In this document: positions 9,515 through 17,816 of the stretch, in pieces
Layout: every line of letters starts with the position of its first letter
Position numbering within the stretch: position 1 is the first letter of the stretch
Assembly: GCF_013141715.1 (NCBI RefSeq)
Contig: NZ_WHOA01000141.1
Coordinates: 54,954 to 118,953 of the forward strand
Origin: Paenibacillus phytorum
GTDB lineage: Bacteria > Bacillota > Bacilli > Paenibacillales > NBRC-103111
Length of the DNA: 64,000 nucleotides
Direction: 5' to 3'
The notes under the pieces: model-generated
The model's input: only the letters and a program-made list of their open reading frames with translations
Told to the model about the DNA's origin: nothing
The model's database searches: none
Program-made: the position numbers and the translations under genes

Positions 9515-10150
9515 TTATTGGTTGAAAACAATGCCAAGCATTCTGGCTCCAGACTGCTCTAACTGTGTTCTCGCTTGCTTCGCCCATTCTCGCTTCGTCT
9601 TACCATTTTTGGCAACTAACATCACGCCGTCACTATACTCAGAAAGTAAACAAGCATCTGTATAGTCAAGCGTTGAAGGCGAATCGATGAGAATGACCTC
9701 ATATCGCTTCCTAAGTTGGTTCATCAGAGCATCCATATTGGCGGAGCCTAACAGCTCGGATGGATTCTGCGGTTGACCACCGCTAGCTATGAGATCAAGC
9801 CCGATGATTCCTGTCGGTGTAATGACTTCTTGGGCGGTTAGCCCTTTAGTTAAAAAGTGGACCAGGCCTTTCGAATTCTTAGCACCAAACATCTCATGCA
9901 GGGCTGGTTGCCGTAAATTACAATCAAGGACCACGACAGACTTGCCTTCCTGAGCATAGGTAATAGCCAGATTAGCAAGGGTCGTCGTCTTGCCTTCTTG
10001 CGCCTTGGGAGATGCAACCATGAGCACCATTCCTTGACCTGCTGGTACAACCTTTTTGTAGCGTACCGCTGTACGCAAGGAGCGATAAGCTTCGGAGACC
10101 GACGAAATCGGATCCAATTCAGCCACAAGAACGTTACTTAGCTGTGACAT
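9515..10150 (-). CDS. CapB/CpsD-like tyrosine-kinase-type ATPase lacking a tyrosine tail
   Basis: BY-kinase-type P-loop ATPase of 211 residues, partner of the membrane modulator encoded just upstream, controlling polymer length and export. Visible motifs are a Walker A region (ASPKAQEGKTTTLANLA), a Walker A' strand (SVVVLDCNLRQPAL) and Walker B (EVILIDSPST). The protein ends at MLGIVFNQ, where normal CpsD/CapB proteins continue into a tyrosine-rich autophosphorylation tail. No tyrosine cluster is present. The first glycine of the usual P-loop is also replaced. It may regulate by ATPase activity alone. It overlaps the modulator gene by 17 nt. Confidence 0.85.
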   Translation of the reverse strand: MSQLSNVLVAELDPISSVSEAYRSLRTAVRYKKVVPAGQGMVLMVASPKAQEGKTTTLANLAITYAQEGKSVVVLDCNLRQPALHEMFGAKNSKGLVHFLTKGLTAQEVITPTGIIGLDLIASGGQPQNPSELLGSANMDALMNQLRKRYEVILIDSPSTLDYTDACLLSEYSDGVMLVAKNGKTKREWAKQARTQLEQSGARMLGIVFNQ

Positions 10151-10877
10151 ATGCCTTTTCCCCTACCTCTCTGCTTCTTGAACGCGAAGGTTTAGCTGCT
10201 TTACCCTTTTTAATCGTTCCGATGGAAGAGAGTACTGGCAGCCCAACGATATGCTCGGCTTCTTTTTCAGAACGAATCGTGTCATTGATATTTTCAAAGA
10301 AGAAGAACACACCAATAGCTGCCATCGCCGATAAAATGAAGCTCAAAGCAAGATTGATTACTACACTGGAATTCACAGGCAACGGCTTCACAGCAACATC
10401 AGAACTAGAAAGAATCTTAACATTATTCATATTCATCAAGCTTGGTACTTCACTAATGAACGTATCTGCAAGTGTCTTGGTAATCACAACCGCTTTTTCA
10501 TAGCTATGATCCTCAAGCTCAATTTTGATAATTTGTGTTTTATCCGTGGAGCTCACCTTCAGATTCTTCAGCAGTTCCTTCTGGGTCATACCGAATTCGG
10601 GGTGACTCTGCAGCATCATTTGAATGGTATGATCCGACTTGATGATTTCCTTGTAACTCTCAATTAAATTCAAGTTCATCGATACATCGTTAAGATCTAT
10701 CGCCTCTTCACTCTTGAACGTGCTGCTAACCAGCACTTGTGTGTTCGCCTTGTAAACAGGCTCAACGAATGTCTTGCTGACATAGAACGTTGTCAGACAC
10801 GAGAGAATAACGAACAGCGCAATCATCCACAGCTTTTTGCGAATGAGTACAAAGTAATCTAAGATCGATTTCTCCAT
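10134..10877 (-). CDS. Wzz/CapA-type chain-length determinant and kinase modulator
   Basis: First gene of the exopolysaccharide operon. The 247-residue protein has an N-terminal membrane segment (KLWMIALFVILSCLTTFYV, about residues 15-33), an extracellular domain, and a second segment (VVINLALSFILSAMAAIGVFFFF in two parts, around residues 165-190). The cytoplasmic tail is basic and presumably docks the CapB-like ATPase. This is the standard Wzz/YveK layout, which sets polysaccharide chain length. ATG at 10877 follows GGGAGGG. A long AT-rich leader lies upstream. Confidence 0.88.
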   Translation of the reverse strand: MEKSILDYFVLIRKKLWMIALFVILSCLTTFYVSKTFVEPVYKANTQVLVSSTFKSEEAIDLNDVSMNLNLIESYKEIIKSDHTIQMMLQSHPEFGMTQKELLKNLKVSSTDKTQIIKIELEDHSYEKAVVITKTLADTFISEVPSLMNMNNVKILSSSDVAVKPLPVNSSVVINLALSFILSAMAAIGVFFFFENINDTIRSEKEAEHIVGLPVLSSIGTIKKGKAAKPSRSRSREVGEKAYVTAK

Positions 10878-11268
10878 GGTACCCTCCCGAAAAAAAATAG
10901 TTAAAAATCGATGAATACAGTCTTGCTTTTCCTTAAAAATTGAGCTATGATATTTGCAATGAAAGCGTTTTACTTACCTGTACCCCCACTATCAAACCGA
11001 CATTCAATCACTCCTTTAGCCAGAGCATTCAACAATCTCTTTTCGACAGAGTTAGCTAGTCCGTAGCTGAGGTGAAGCACTCTACGATCAAAAGGAATGA
11101 AGAATGCCGCTTTTTGTCAGTTAGTTGGTTATACACAAATACTATATGAATTCCCAGAATTATGATATTACCCGATATTATAATTTTTAGGGTCTATTTC
11201 GTGTATCCACCAATGGCTATATGTAATAAAGCGATGGTATACTTTCGGACCATGTATGCTTAAATGGC
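10878..11268. other. Leader region of the exopolysaccharide operon, no gene
   Basis: About 390 bp between the operon and the two-component genes, with no convincing ORF. Read on the minus strand it holds a perfect TATAAT near 11178-11183 without a good -35, which would fit an activated promoter. It also holds a two-part inverted repeat at 11048-11083 (outer AGAGT/ACTCT, inner AGCTA/TAGCT), a partial CcpA-box-like sequence at 10960-10973, and a run of eight T just before the GGGAGGG ribosome site. A structured leader is possible but not shown. No clear terminator for the response regulator was found here. Confidence 0.4.
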
Positions 11269-11928
11269 TTACTGAAAACTGCTGACTAGTCCCTTGGATT
11301 GCGCTAACAAAGCCGCTTGCGTACGATCGTTGACGCATAGCTTGTTTAGAATTTGGCTTACATGCTTCTTGACTGTGAACTCGGTTACCATCAGTTTCTT
11401 GGCCATTCCTTGATTGGACAAGCCCTCTCCAAGACCAATTAACACTTCCCGCTCCTTCGGCGTAAGCTTACTGAAGCTGTCTTCTTCCTCTTTCTTGAAC
11501 AACATTTCCATTAAACCTGGATCGTAATATTTTTTCCCTTTGAAAATCAATTTAATGGCAAGCAGCAATTCTTCTGGCAGCGCTTCTTTGAGTACATAAC
11601 CATCCGCACCCACAGCCTCTGCCCTTCTTACATCCTGCTCCATGGTCGATGAAGTCAGAATGATACTTCGGCATGGCGAATCTTTAATCATCTCAACCAC
11701 TTCGAGTCCAGAACGATTCCCCAGTTTAAGATCCACGATAGCCAGATCCGGTTTCGTTTCCTTGATTAACTGGAGTGCGTGCTCCACCGTTTCCGATTCG
11801 CCAGAAATTTCGATGTTAGCTTCAAGCTTTAGCACAGCTGACAATCCTTTTCTCACCAACGGATGATCATCTACGATAACAACTTTCAAAGTACCACCAG
11901 CTTTCGTTAGAATGGGAATAGCCTTCAT
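11269..11928 (-). CDS. NarL/DegU-family response regulator
   Basis: Two-component response regulator of 219 residues. The receiver domain (about residues 14-130) has the acidic pair D20-D21, the phospho-accepting D66 in AIVDLKL, and the conserved lysine in VLKEALPEE. A LuxR-type HTH follows (LTPKEREVLIGLGEGLSNQGMA onwards in short segments; about residues 150-215). The start ATG overlaps the kinase stop as ATGA, so the two are co-translated. The first 13 residues precede the usual domain start, so a TTG start at residue 14 is possible. Position just upstream of the exopolysaccharide operon suggests, but does not prove, control of that operon. Confidence 0.9.
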   Translation of the reverse strand: MKAIPILTKAGGTLKVVIVDDHPLVRKGLSAVLKLEANIEISGESETVEHALQLIKETKPDLAIVDLKLGNRSGLEVVEMIKDSPCRSIILTSSTMEQDVRRAEAVGADGYVLKEALPEELLLAIKLIFKGKKYYDPGLMEMLFKKEEEDSFSKLTPKEREVLIGLGEGLSNQGMAKKLMVTEFTVKKHVSQILNKLCVNDRTQAALLAQSKGLVSSFQ

Positions 11929-13604
11929 GACCTTGTTTCGCCCATCATCTGAAGTTCATTCAGTTCCTTTTTATCCTGATGCCCGGATGGGAGGGTCACT
12001 TGAATATGTGTACCTTTTCCTTTCGTGCTCTGAATGTTAATCGTTCCGCCAAAAGACTGAACAAGCAGCTCCATGTTGTTCACGCCAAGCCCAGATACCT
12101 TAGGATCAGACAGACGTTCTGCTACACTGAATCCACTTCCGTTATCCAAGACCGAAAGCTTAACCTCATCTGACTTCATACTGAGATCTACCTTAATGTG
12201 ACTGCTTCTGCCATGACGAATGGCGTTTCCAGTTGCTTCCGATATGATTCTGAACAAAGCCTTTTGATAATTGACCTGTAGACCATGATCATCACCAGTC
12301 ACATTTAATGTTACTTTCACAGCGTGCAGCTTGGATAAGCTGTCTAGATGAGATTTGACGGTTGTGATCCAAAAAGCACCGCCATTTTTCCGAGAGCTAA
12401 GACTATAAATGGTTGAACGAAGCTCTTGAGATGCCGCTACAGATGACTCTTGGATAATTTGCAGCTGCTCCTTGATCTGATCTGTTGAAATGTCTTTCCA
12501 TTTGCGACTGAGCGAATGTACAGCATATACAATTCCGAAAATGTACTGCGAGACGCTGTCGTGCATCTCATCGGCAATTCGATTCTGTTCCTCGATAATC
12601 ATTAGCTGGTTCTCGATACGCTCGAGTTGGTGCCTCTCCAAAATGACGGCACACAGCTCAGATAGAAAATACAGCTGTTTTACGAACCAATGTCTACCCT
12701 CCTCATAGCTGGAGCGTTCAACCTTAACCCCCATCACTCCCCAGTATCGGGTCGACGACTTAATGGGAATCACAAGAAAATCACCATGCTCAGGAAGACT
12801 CATCACCATACAACTATCTAGCTGTCTGAGTTCGGCCGCATGAATTTCAATAGCTGTTGACAGGGCAGCTTCTACACCAACGGGCGTGACACCCTGGGTA
12901 ATCAGATGATCGTGCCCGCCATTCCCACTGCCATTGACATCCCAGAAAAAGGACATCTTGAGCTTGGTCAGCTTTAGAGCAAATTCAGCAAAAATAATTT
13001 TTAAATTCTCCGATTCGCTATGCGTAGCTGCTTCCACGATTTGATACAGCGACTTCATATGCTCCATCGTCTCCGTGGTTCGAGCGCTTGCAATCTCAAG
13101 CCTACTTTTGACGCCAGCTAATAGTTGAATAGAGAGGGTCATGAATAATAGCATCAGGTAAAAGCGATTTTCATTTAGTAACATATTGGCTAGCGTTTGC
13201 GTCTGGTCATTGGCAAAAAAGTAGGTAAATGCGGTGACGAATAAGAAGTAACTCAGCATCATAAACCAGCAGTAGACAGAGGAGAGGTAGCTGGCAGCCA
13301 TCCATGCGGGATTGAATACGCACCAGAGGAACGGACTGTCCATACCGCCGCTTAGAAGATGCAGGATCATCATCCCGGTCATTTCCAAGCCTACGGTTAT
13401 TTTAATTGTGCGAGAGGCTTGGCCACTTTGGGTATACATGTCCGTAATCCATTTGGCAAAGATGAATAGCGCTAAAATGATGCCTATTTTTAAACTTAAC
13501 GGGGGGCCACGATCCTCAATGGCATACACTAACGAAGTTCCACCAAGTGAAATATACCGGTACAAGTAAAAGACTTTACTTCCACCAGAGAACATCTTTC
13601 TCAT
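11925..13604 (-). CDS. NarX/DegS-type sensor histidine kinase
   Basis: Membrane sensor kinase of 559 residues with the chosen start. The N-terminal part (to about residue 165) has several hydrophobic segments. A GAF-like sensor region follows, then a HisKA_3 dimerisation domain with the phospho-accepting histidine in ADEMHDSVSQ (about residue 348). The C-terminal HATPase domain has EATGNAIRHG, LDNGSGF and a GLGVNNM glycine box. ATG at 13604 is preferred because AAAGGAT lies 10 nt upstream; ATG at 13616 sits directly on that site. It pairs with the overlapping DegU-like regulator. The signal it senses is unknown. Confidence 0.9.
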   Translation of the reverse strand: MRKMFSGGSKVFYLYRYISLGGTSLVYAIEDRGPPLSLKIGIILALFIFAKWITDMYTQSGQASRTIKITVGLEMTGMMILHLLSGGMDSPFLWCVFNPAWMAASYLSSVYCWFMMLSYFLFVTAFTYFFANDQTQTLANMLLNENRFYLMLLFMTLSIQLLAGVKSRLEIASARTTETMEHMKSLYQIVEAATHSESENLKIIFAEFALKLTKLKMSFFWDVNGSGNGGHDHLITQGVTPVGVEAALSTAIEIHAAELRQLDSCMVMSLPEHGDFLVIPIKSSTRYWGVMGVKVERSSYEEGRHWFVKQLYFLSELCAVILERHQLERIENQLMIIEEQNRIADEMHDSVSQYIFGIVYAVHSLSRKWKDISTDQIKEQLQIIQESSVAASQELRSTIYSLSSRKNGGAFWITTVKSHLDSLSKLHAVKVTLNVTGDDHGLQVNYQKALFRIISEATGNAIRHGRSSHIKVDLSMKSDEVKLSVLDNGSGFSVAERLSDPKVSGLGVNNMELLVQSFGGTINIQSTKGKGTHIQVTLPSGHQDKKELNELQMMGETRS

Positions 13605-14080
13605 CTGTGTAATCATCCTTTAACCGATATTTGTATTTGGTTCCTTAAACAATACCCAAGTTTACCATTATCATAACAGTTAAATTTTTACAGTCAAAAG
13701 GGCTGTATATGACTATACACTTCGAATTATTTGTAGTTTTGTGTCTCATTAAATGGAGAATAGCGAATTTCAGGAGTAAAGGTCTAGACGTTTTGATTAC
13801 ATAGACCTAACCTTTTGGCGAATAAAAAACTGAAAGGGATTCCAATGCTATAAAAAAATTCATCCTTTTGTACCATAAATTTCCTACAAAAAATTCTACT
13901 TTAGTGCACATAACTCGTTTTGAGCTCACTTTGAGAAGCTTCGAAACAGGGATTGACATAATTCCGGTTTTAGTACGGTTTTTGTTGCTAACTCGGTCAG
14001 GGCTTACGTTAGCTCCGTTTCAGAGCTTATGTCGGTCAACTCCATGCAACACGTCTCCAACCGCCCTCCTAAAGGAAAAA
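13605..14080. other. Intergenic DNA upstream of the sensor kinase, no gene
   Basis: AT-rich stretch with no supported gene. It must contain the kinase promoter on the minus strand. An inverted repeat at 13780-13808 (AGGTCTA and TAGACCT separated by 15 nt) could be an operator or a weak terminator. The right part (about 13900-14070) is low-quality coding sequence in every frame, and looks like a degenerate extension of the repeat block that follows. Confidence 0.4.
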
Positions 14081-14500
14081 ATAAGCGCGAAAACCGCGCT
14101 TACAGCGAGAGCTCCGCGAGCAGAAGCTCGCCGACAGAGTCTGAGAAGCCGAAAATCGACTTCTCAGCAGACCATCCTGCGCGTCCGTTCTGAATAAGCG
14201 CAGAAAAACCGCGCTTATTCAGAAGCCCCCGAAAAAATAAGCGCGAAAACCACGCTTACAGCGAGAGCTCCGCGAGCAGAAGCTCGCCGACAGAGTCTGA
14301 GAAGCCGAAAAACAACTTCTCGGCATACTGTCCTGCGCATGCGATCTGAATAAGCGCAGAAAAAATAAGCGCGAAAACCGCGCTTACAGCGAGAGCTCCG
14401 CGAGCCGAAGCTCGCCGACAGAGTCTGAGAAGCCGAAAATCGACTTCTCAACAGACCTTCCTCCGCGTCCGTTCTGAATAAGCGTGAAAACCGCGCTTAC
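14081..14500. repeat. Three tandem copies of a modular palindromic intergenic repeat
   Basis: Three head-to-tail copies of a unit of about 120-150 bp begin near 14081, 14237 and 14365. Each is a chain of hairpins: AAGCGCG/CGCGCTT around a short A-rich loop, a GAGCTC..GAGC..AGCTC cluster, and CTGAGAAG/CTTCTCAG around CCGAAAATCGA or a close variant. The same unit recurs inverted near 24890 and 25332, and forward near 56424. Between copies 1 and 2 is a larger hairpin at 14192-14220 (GAATAAGCGC/GCGCTTATTC). Open frames across the block exist only because it lacks stops. The element looks like a dispersed REP/MITE-like family. Confidence 0.85.
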
Positions 14501-14530
14501 AGACCGGTATTCAGACCGAAATTCATACTT

Positions 14531-14652
14531 CCATTGGATTTTTCCAATGGAATCGACTTTCCGGCTTCGAAATTCTTTCTTCTATTGGAATAAATCCAAT
14601 AGAATTGACTTTTAGGCCGCCAAATCCCTACTTACATTGGATTAATCCAATG
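14531..14652. repeat. Three TTGGA/TCCAA palindromes
   Basis: Three short hairpins built on the same core lie about 50 bp apart: CCATTGGA/TCCAATGG at 14531-14550, CTATTGGA/TCCAATAG at 14582-14602, and CATTGGATTAATCCAATG at 14635-14652. Loops differ but the stems are kept, which suggests selection on structure or a small mobile repeat. They sit between the larger palindromic repeats and the end of the sugar isomerase operon. Confidence 0.75.
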
Positions 14653-14749
14653 GGAGCAGCTGGTAGACTGCGACATTCACAAAGCGGGAGCTGAATTTTT
14701 CAAATATGACTTTTGAGACAGCCCCACCCAAAACATATAATTATATGTA

Positions 14750-14786
14750 AAAAAAGAACCCGCAAAAATTGCGAAGTTCTTTTCAT
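14750..14786 (-). terminator. Rho-independent terminator of the sugar isomerase operon
   Basis: On the minus strand a GAAC...GCAA stem closes on TTGC...GTTC around a T-rich loop and is followed by seven T. It lies about 55 bp past the stop of the last isomerase gene. Confidence 0.8.
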
Positions 14787-14839
14787 TTCTGACGATTGTC
14801 AGATGATTTCCTGATAATTGTCCAATAATATCCATTGAT

Positions 14840-15709
14840 CTACTGATATCTCTTAATAAACGCGATCGCGTTGGCAATGTCTACCTCAGGTTTTTCCCCA
14901 ACTTCACGCTCAATGGTCAAATAGCCCGTGTATCCAATATCACGAAGCGCTTGAAAGTAGCGACCGAAATCGACATGACCTTCACCTAGAGCAAGCTCTC
15001 GATAGTAAGGACCTGATGTCGCTGCCTCGGCGATAAGCTCGTGACTCATCGGTTGATACCCTAGTGAACCGTAAACTTCACGAGGGTCTGCCTGACGCAG
15101 TCGAATACCATCCTTCACATGCGTGTGGACAATATAATCCTTCAACGTGATAACCCCTTGAACAGGATCATCGCCAGTCACCATCACCATATTCGCCGGA
15201 TCAAAGTTAACGGAAACGCCTTTGGTGGACATCGCATCCAGAAAGCTTTTCAAGTGAGCAGCTGTTTCCGGACCGGTTTCCACGGCAAAATAAGCGCCTA
15301 AGCTGCTTGCATATACGCCTAATTCCTCACACGCATGCAGCATCGTTTCATAGATAGGACCATTGGCCTGCTCAGGCACGACACCGATGTGAGTGGTTAC
15401 GACCTTAGTACCTAGCTCAACCGCAAGGTCGAGAATACGCTTTGATTTCTCAATTTTGTCTGCATTCACCGACTTATCTTGGAAACCATGACCGCCCAAA
15501 TCCCCACACAAAGCAGAGATATTAAGCCCCAATGACTCGATGTAAGCTTTCAATTCCTTACGTGCTTGAGGTGATAAGTTCGCTGGGTCCATCTCACCTG
15601 AAACTGCATATATTTGTACTCCGTCTGCACCGAGCTCTTTGGCTTTCTTCAAACCATCGCGCAAGCCTAGACGCAAACTGTCAACCATAATGCCAATTGG
15701 ATTCCCCAT
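14840..15709 (-). CDS. TIM-barrel sugar phosphate isomerase/epimerase (AP-endonuclease 2 fold)
   Basis: Protein of 289 residues in the xylose isomerase-like TIM-barrel superfamily (PF01261 type), which includes IolE, IolI and keto-sugar epimerases. Metal-site segments are visible: VVTTHIG, FAVETGPE (Glu), VNFDPANM (Asp), IVHTHVKDG (His), LGEGHVDFG and LTIEREVG (Glu). These fit a divalent-metal sugar isomerase or dehydratase. It is the last gene of a three-gene operon with another TIM-barrel enzyme and a Gfo/Idh oxidoreductase, a set typical for inositol-like or oxidised-sugar breakdown. The exact substrate is unknown. Confidence 0.85.
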   Translation of the reverse strand: MGNPIGIMVDSLRLGLRDGLKKAKELGADGVQIYAVSGEMDPANLSPQARKELKAYIESLGLNISALCGDLGGHGFQDKSVNADKIEKSKRILDLAVELGTKVVTTHIGVVPEQANGPIYETMLHACEELGVYASSLGAYFAVETGPETAAHLKSFLDAMSTKGVSVNFDPANMVMVTGDDPVQGVITLKDYIVHTHVKDGIRLRQADPREVYGSLGYQPMSHELIAEAATSGPYYRELALGEGHVDFGRYFQALRDIGYTGYLTIEREVGEKPEVDIANAIAFIKRYQ

Positions 15710-15749
15710 ATTTCATCAACACACCTTTCGTATCGTTGAATTCTATTGC

Positions 15750-16610
15750 CTATTCCACATCATCCCATAGCCTTCTTATATTTTGCAACCCAATCATCGT
15801 ACCCATTTTGCATTCTTCCATGCCTTCGAATTCCAAGGAAATGAATCCGTCATAGCCGGAGCTTTTAATCACACGAAATACTTCTTTCATATCTATATCA
15901 CCATGGCCCACAATAGCGCCGCGCAAATGATTGCCTTGCAGGGTCTGGAACCAACCCTTGCCTGGATTTTGATACGAAGGACGAAGGTAAAAATCTTTCA
16001 CATGGACCATCGAAGCAAAGGGCAGATTATTTTTCACCGCAGCAACAGAATCTTCATCTACACACATGAAATTGCCTACATCAAGTGTTGTGCGGAAATT
16101 CGGACGGTCTACAGCTTGAATTAACGTTTGAACACGATCACTATGCTGCACAAAGTATCCGTGATTCTCAACGCTCGTTATGATGCCATATTGCGAAGCA
16201 TAGTCAGCAATTTGTCGGCAGGCTTCCGCCATACGTTCAAGCTCTTTATTGAAGTTCCCGATAGATCGATCTTCACTTGATGCGACATCATGGCGCATTC
16301 TTTGTACACCAAGCCTTGCAGCAAGATCGACTTCCCCTTTGACCCGTTTAATTTCCTGTTCGTAGGCCTCTTGAGAGTCCGTAAGAAAGTTTGCTCCAAT
16401 TGCATAATTAGATATTTCGAGGCCACGTGACTGCGCCTTAAGTCGAATCTCATCTGCAAGTTCCAGATTCCCGGGTAAATCAAAGCCAAGGGGCACAATC
16501 TCAACATGTTCTCCACCCTGATCGGCAATCCAGTCAATAACACCCATGATGTCCATTTCTCCAGACTTCAGAGCCTGAAATAAACTATACGTACTAACGC
16601 CAAGTTTCAT
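15750..16610 (-). CDS. TIM-barrel sugar phosphate isomerase/epimerase
   Basis: Second xylose isomerase-like TIM-barrel protein of the operon, 286 residues. It begins MKLGVSTYSLFQAL and carries the metal-ligand strands ITSVENHG, TLDVGNFM, MVHVKDFYL, IVGHGDIDMKEVF and FISLEFEGME. The start at 16610 follows GGAGGAACGGAT. It lies 40 bp from the next isomerase and 30 bp from the oxidoreductase, so the three are one transcription unit. An isomerase pair beside a Gfo/Idh enzyme suggests sequential oxidation and epimerisation of one sugar; this is inference from gene content. Confidence 0.85.
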   Translation of the reverse strand: MKLGVSTYSLFQALKSGEMDIMGVIDWIADQGGEHVEIVPLGFDLPGNLELADEIRLKAQSRGLEISNYAIGANFLTDSQEAYEQEIKRVKGEVDLAARLGVQRMRHDVASSEDRSIGNFNKELERMAEACRQIADYASQYGIITSVENHGYFVQHSDRVQTLIQAVDRPNFRTTLDVGNFMCVDEDSVAAVKNNLPFASMVHVKDFYLRPSYQNPGKGWFQTLQGNHLRGAIVGHGDIDMKEVFRVIKSSGYDGFISLEFEGMEECKMGTMIGLQNIRRLWDDVE

Positions 16611-16640
16611 ATCCGTTCCTCCATATCTGTTCCTAGATTG

Positions 16641-17705
16641 CTATAATCTGATTTCCTGACCTTTGGCAGCTGATTCATAAATACCACAAAGGATTTTCAT
16701 CATAGTAAGCCCATCTTCGACAGGACTAATCGGTGAATTCCCAGTTCGACAACAAGTTAGAAAATGACTGATCTCCTGATTAAAAGCTTCTGTTATGTTG
16801 ATAGATTTGCTATCTGTCTGCGGCGCTACATTCAAAATGGTATCCAGCATTTCCGTGACGAGGACAAGCTCAGGCTCCAATTCCACTCCGCCCTTATCTC
16901 CGTACAGCTTGACCGCGATTTCATCTTTTTTGGCATGAAGAGTAAAGCTTACATCAACCATTAGGGAAGCCCCATTTTCAAACCGAATTAAAGCATTAGC
17001 CATATCTTCAACCGTATTCAAATCAACGTTATAATCGGCAGCTTTATAAAAGGAAAGATTGCGTACATTCGCCCGATTCCCAAGCTTGTTATACGTATGA
17101 CCACTGACCGATACTGGCTTTGGTCTCCCCATTAAATACCAGCATAAGTCAATCACATGTACACCAATATCGATTAAAGGCCCGCCGCCAGATCGTTCCG
17201 AGTCAGCAAACCAGCCTCCTGGATTCCCTAATCGACGAAGACACGAAGCTTTGGCATAGTACAATTCTCCCAAATCGCCATTATCGATAAAGCGCTTAAC
17301 GAGCTGAGCATTGGTATCATATCTTCGTACAAAACCGACTTGCAAAATTCTCCCCGTTTCACGAACGGCCTCTTGAATGCGCTCAGCTTCTTCCACTGTT
17401 TTGCAAAGTGGTTTCTCTACAAGAACATGCTTGCCAGCACGCAAAGCTGCAATACTAATCTCAGCATGTGTATTATTCCATGTACAAATACTTACAGCAT
17501 CCACCTCTGGATTGGCCAGAAGCTCCCGATAATCAGTGTAAATATGCTCAACATTATACTTGGCGGCTTTATCCTCTGCTCTTTGACGATTCAAATCACA
17601 TACGGCAACCAATTCTGCGTCTGCTTGCTTCACATAGGACTCAAAGTGCATATCGGATATCGATCCTGCTCCGATTACACCAATTTTCATTTTGTTTATG
17701 CTCAT
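16641..17705 (-). CDS. Gfo/Idh/MocA-family oxidoreductase
   Basis: NAD(P)-dependent sugar or inositol dehydrogenase of 354 residues. The N-terminal Rossmann motif is KIGVIGAGSISDMHF, and the active-site EKP motif appears as HVLVEKPLCKT. A further conserved segment, GGGPLIDIGVHVIDL, holds the Asp/His pair typical of the family. The start ATG at 17705 follows AAGGAGG by 12 nt; the upstream ATG at 17738 would add 11 unrelated residues. First gene of the three-gene sugar operon. It lies about 110 bp downstream of the broken MFS gene, which may once have supplied its substrate. Confidence 0.9.
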   Translation of the reverse strand: MSINKMKIGVIGAGSISDMHFESYVKQADAELVAVCDLNRQRAEDKAAKYNVEHIYTDYRELLANPEVDAVSICTWNNTHAEISIAALRAGKHVLVEKPLCKTVEEAERIQEAVRETGRILQVGFVRRYDTNAQLVKRFIDNGDLGELYYAKASCLRRLGNPGGWFADSERSGGGPLIDIGVHVIDLCWYLMGRPKPVSVSGHTYNKLGNRANVRNLSFYKAADYNVDLNTVEDMANALIRFENGASLMVDVSFTLHAKKDEIAVKLYGDKGGVELEPELVLVTEMLDTILNVAPQTDSKSINITEAFNQEISHFLTCCRTGNSPISPVEDGLTMMKILCGIYESAAKGQEIRL

Positions 17706-17816
17706 TGTAAATACTTGCCTCCTTCGTGTCATATGCAATCAGGATAGCATGATTTTAGCTGAGGTAGAATGCATAGGATGAGCATATCCATGGATTATAT
17801 GGTCAAAAAAAGGCTT

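Noticed and set aside
10878..11268. A known riboswitch ahead of the exopolysaccharide operon
   Set aside because: The inverted repeats match no riboswitch class I can recognise, so I report only a structured leader.
13868..14197. Plus-strand frame of 109 codons upstream of the repeats
   Set aside because: No start signals or family resemblance, and it runs into the repeat unit.
14215..14451. Minus-strand frame of 78 codons across the palindromic repeats
   Set aside because: It lies wholly in hairpin repeats, has serine/arginine-rich low-complexity composition and no ribosome site. It is a product of repeat composition.
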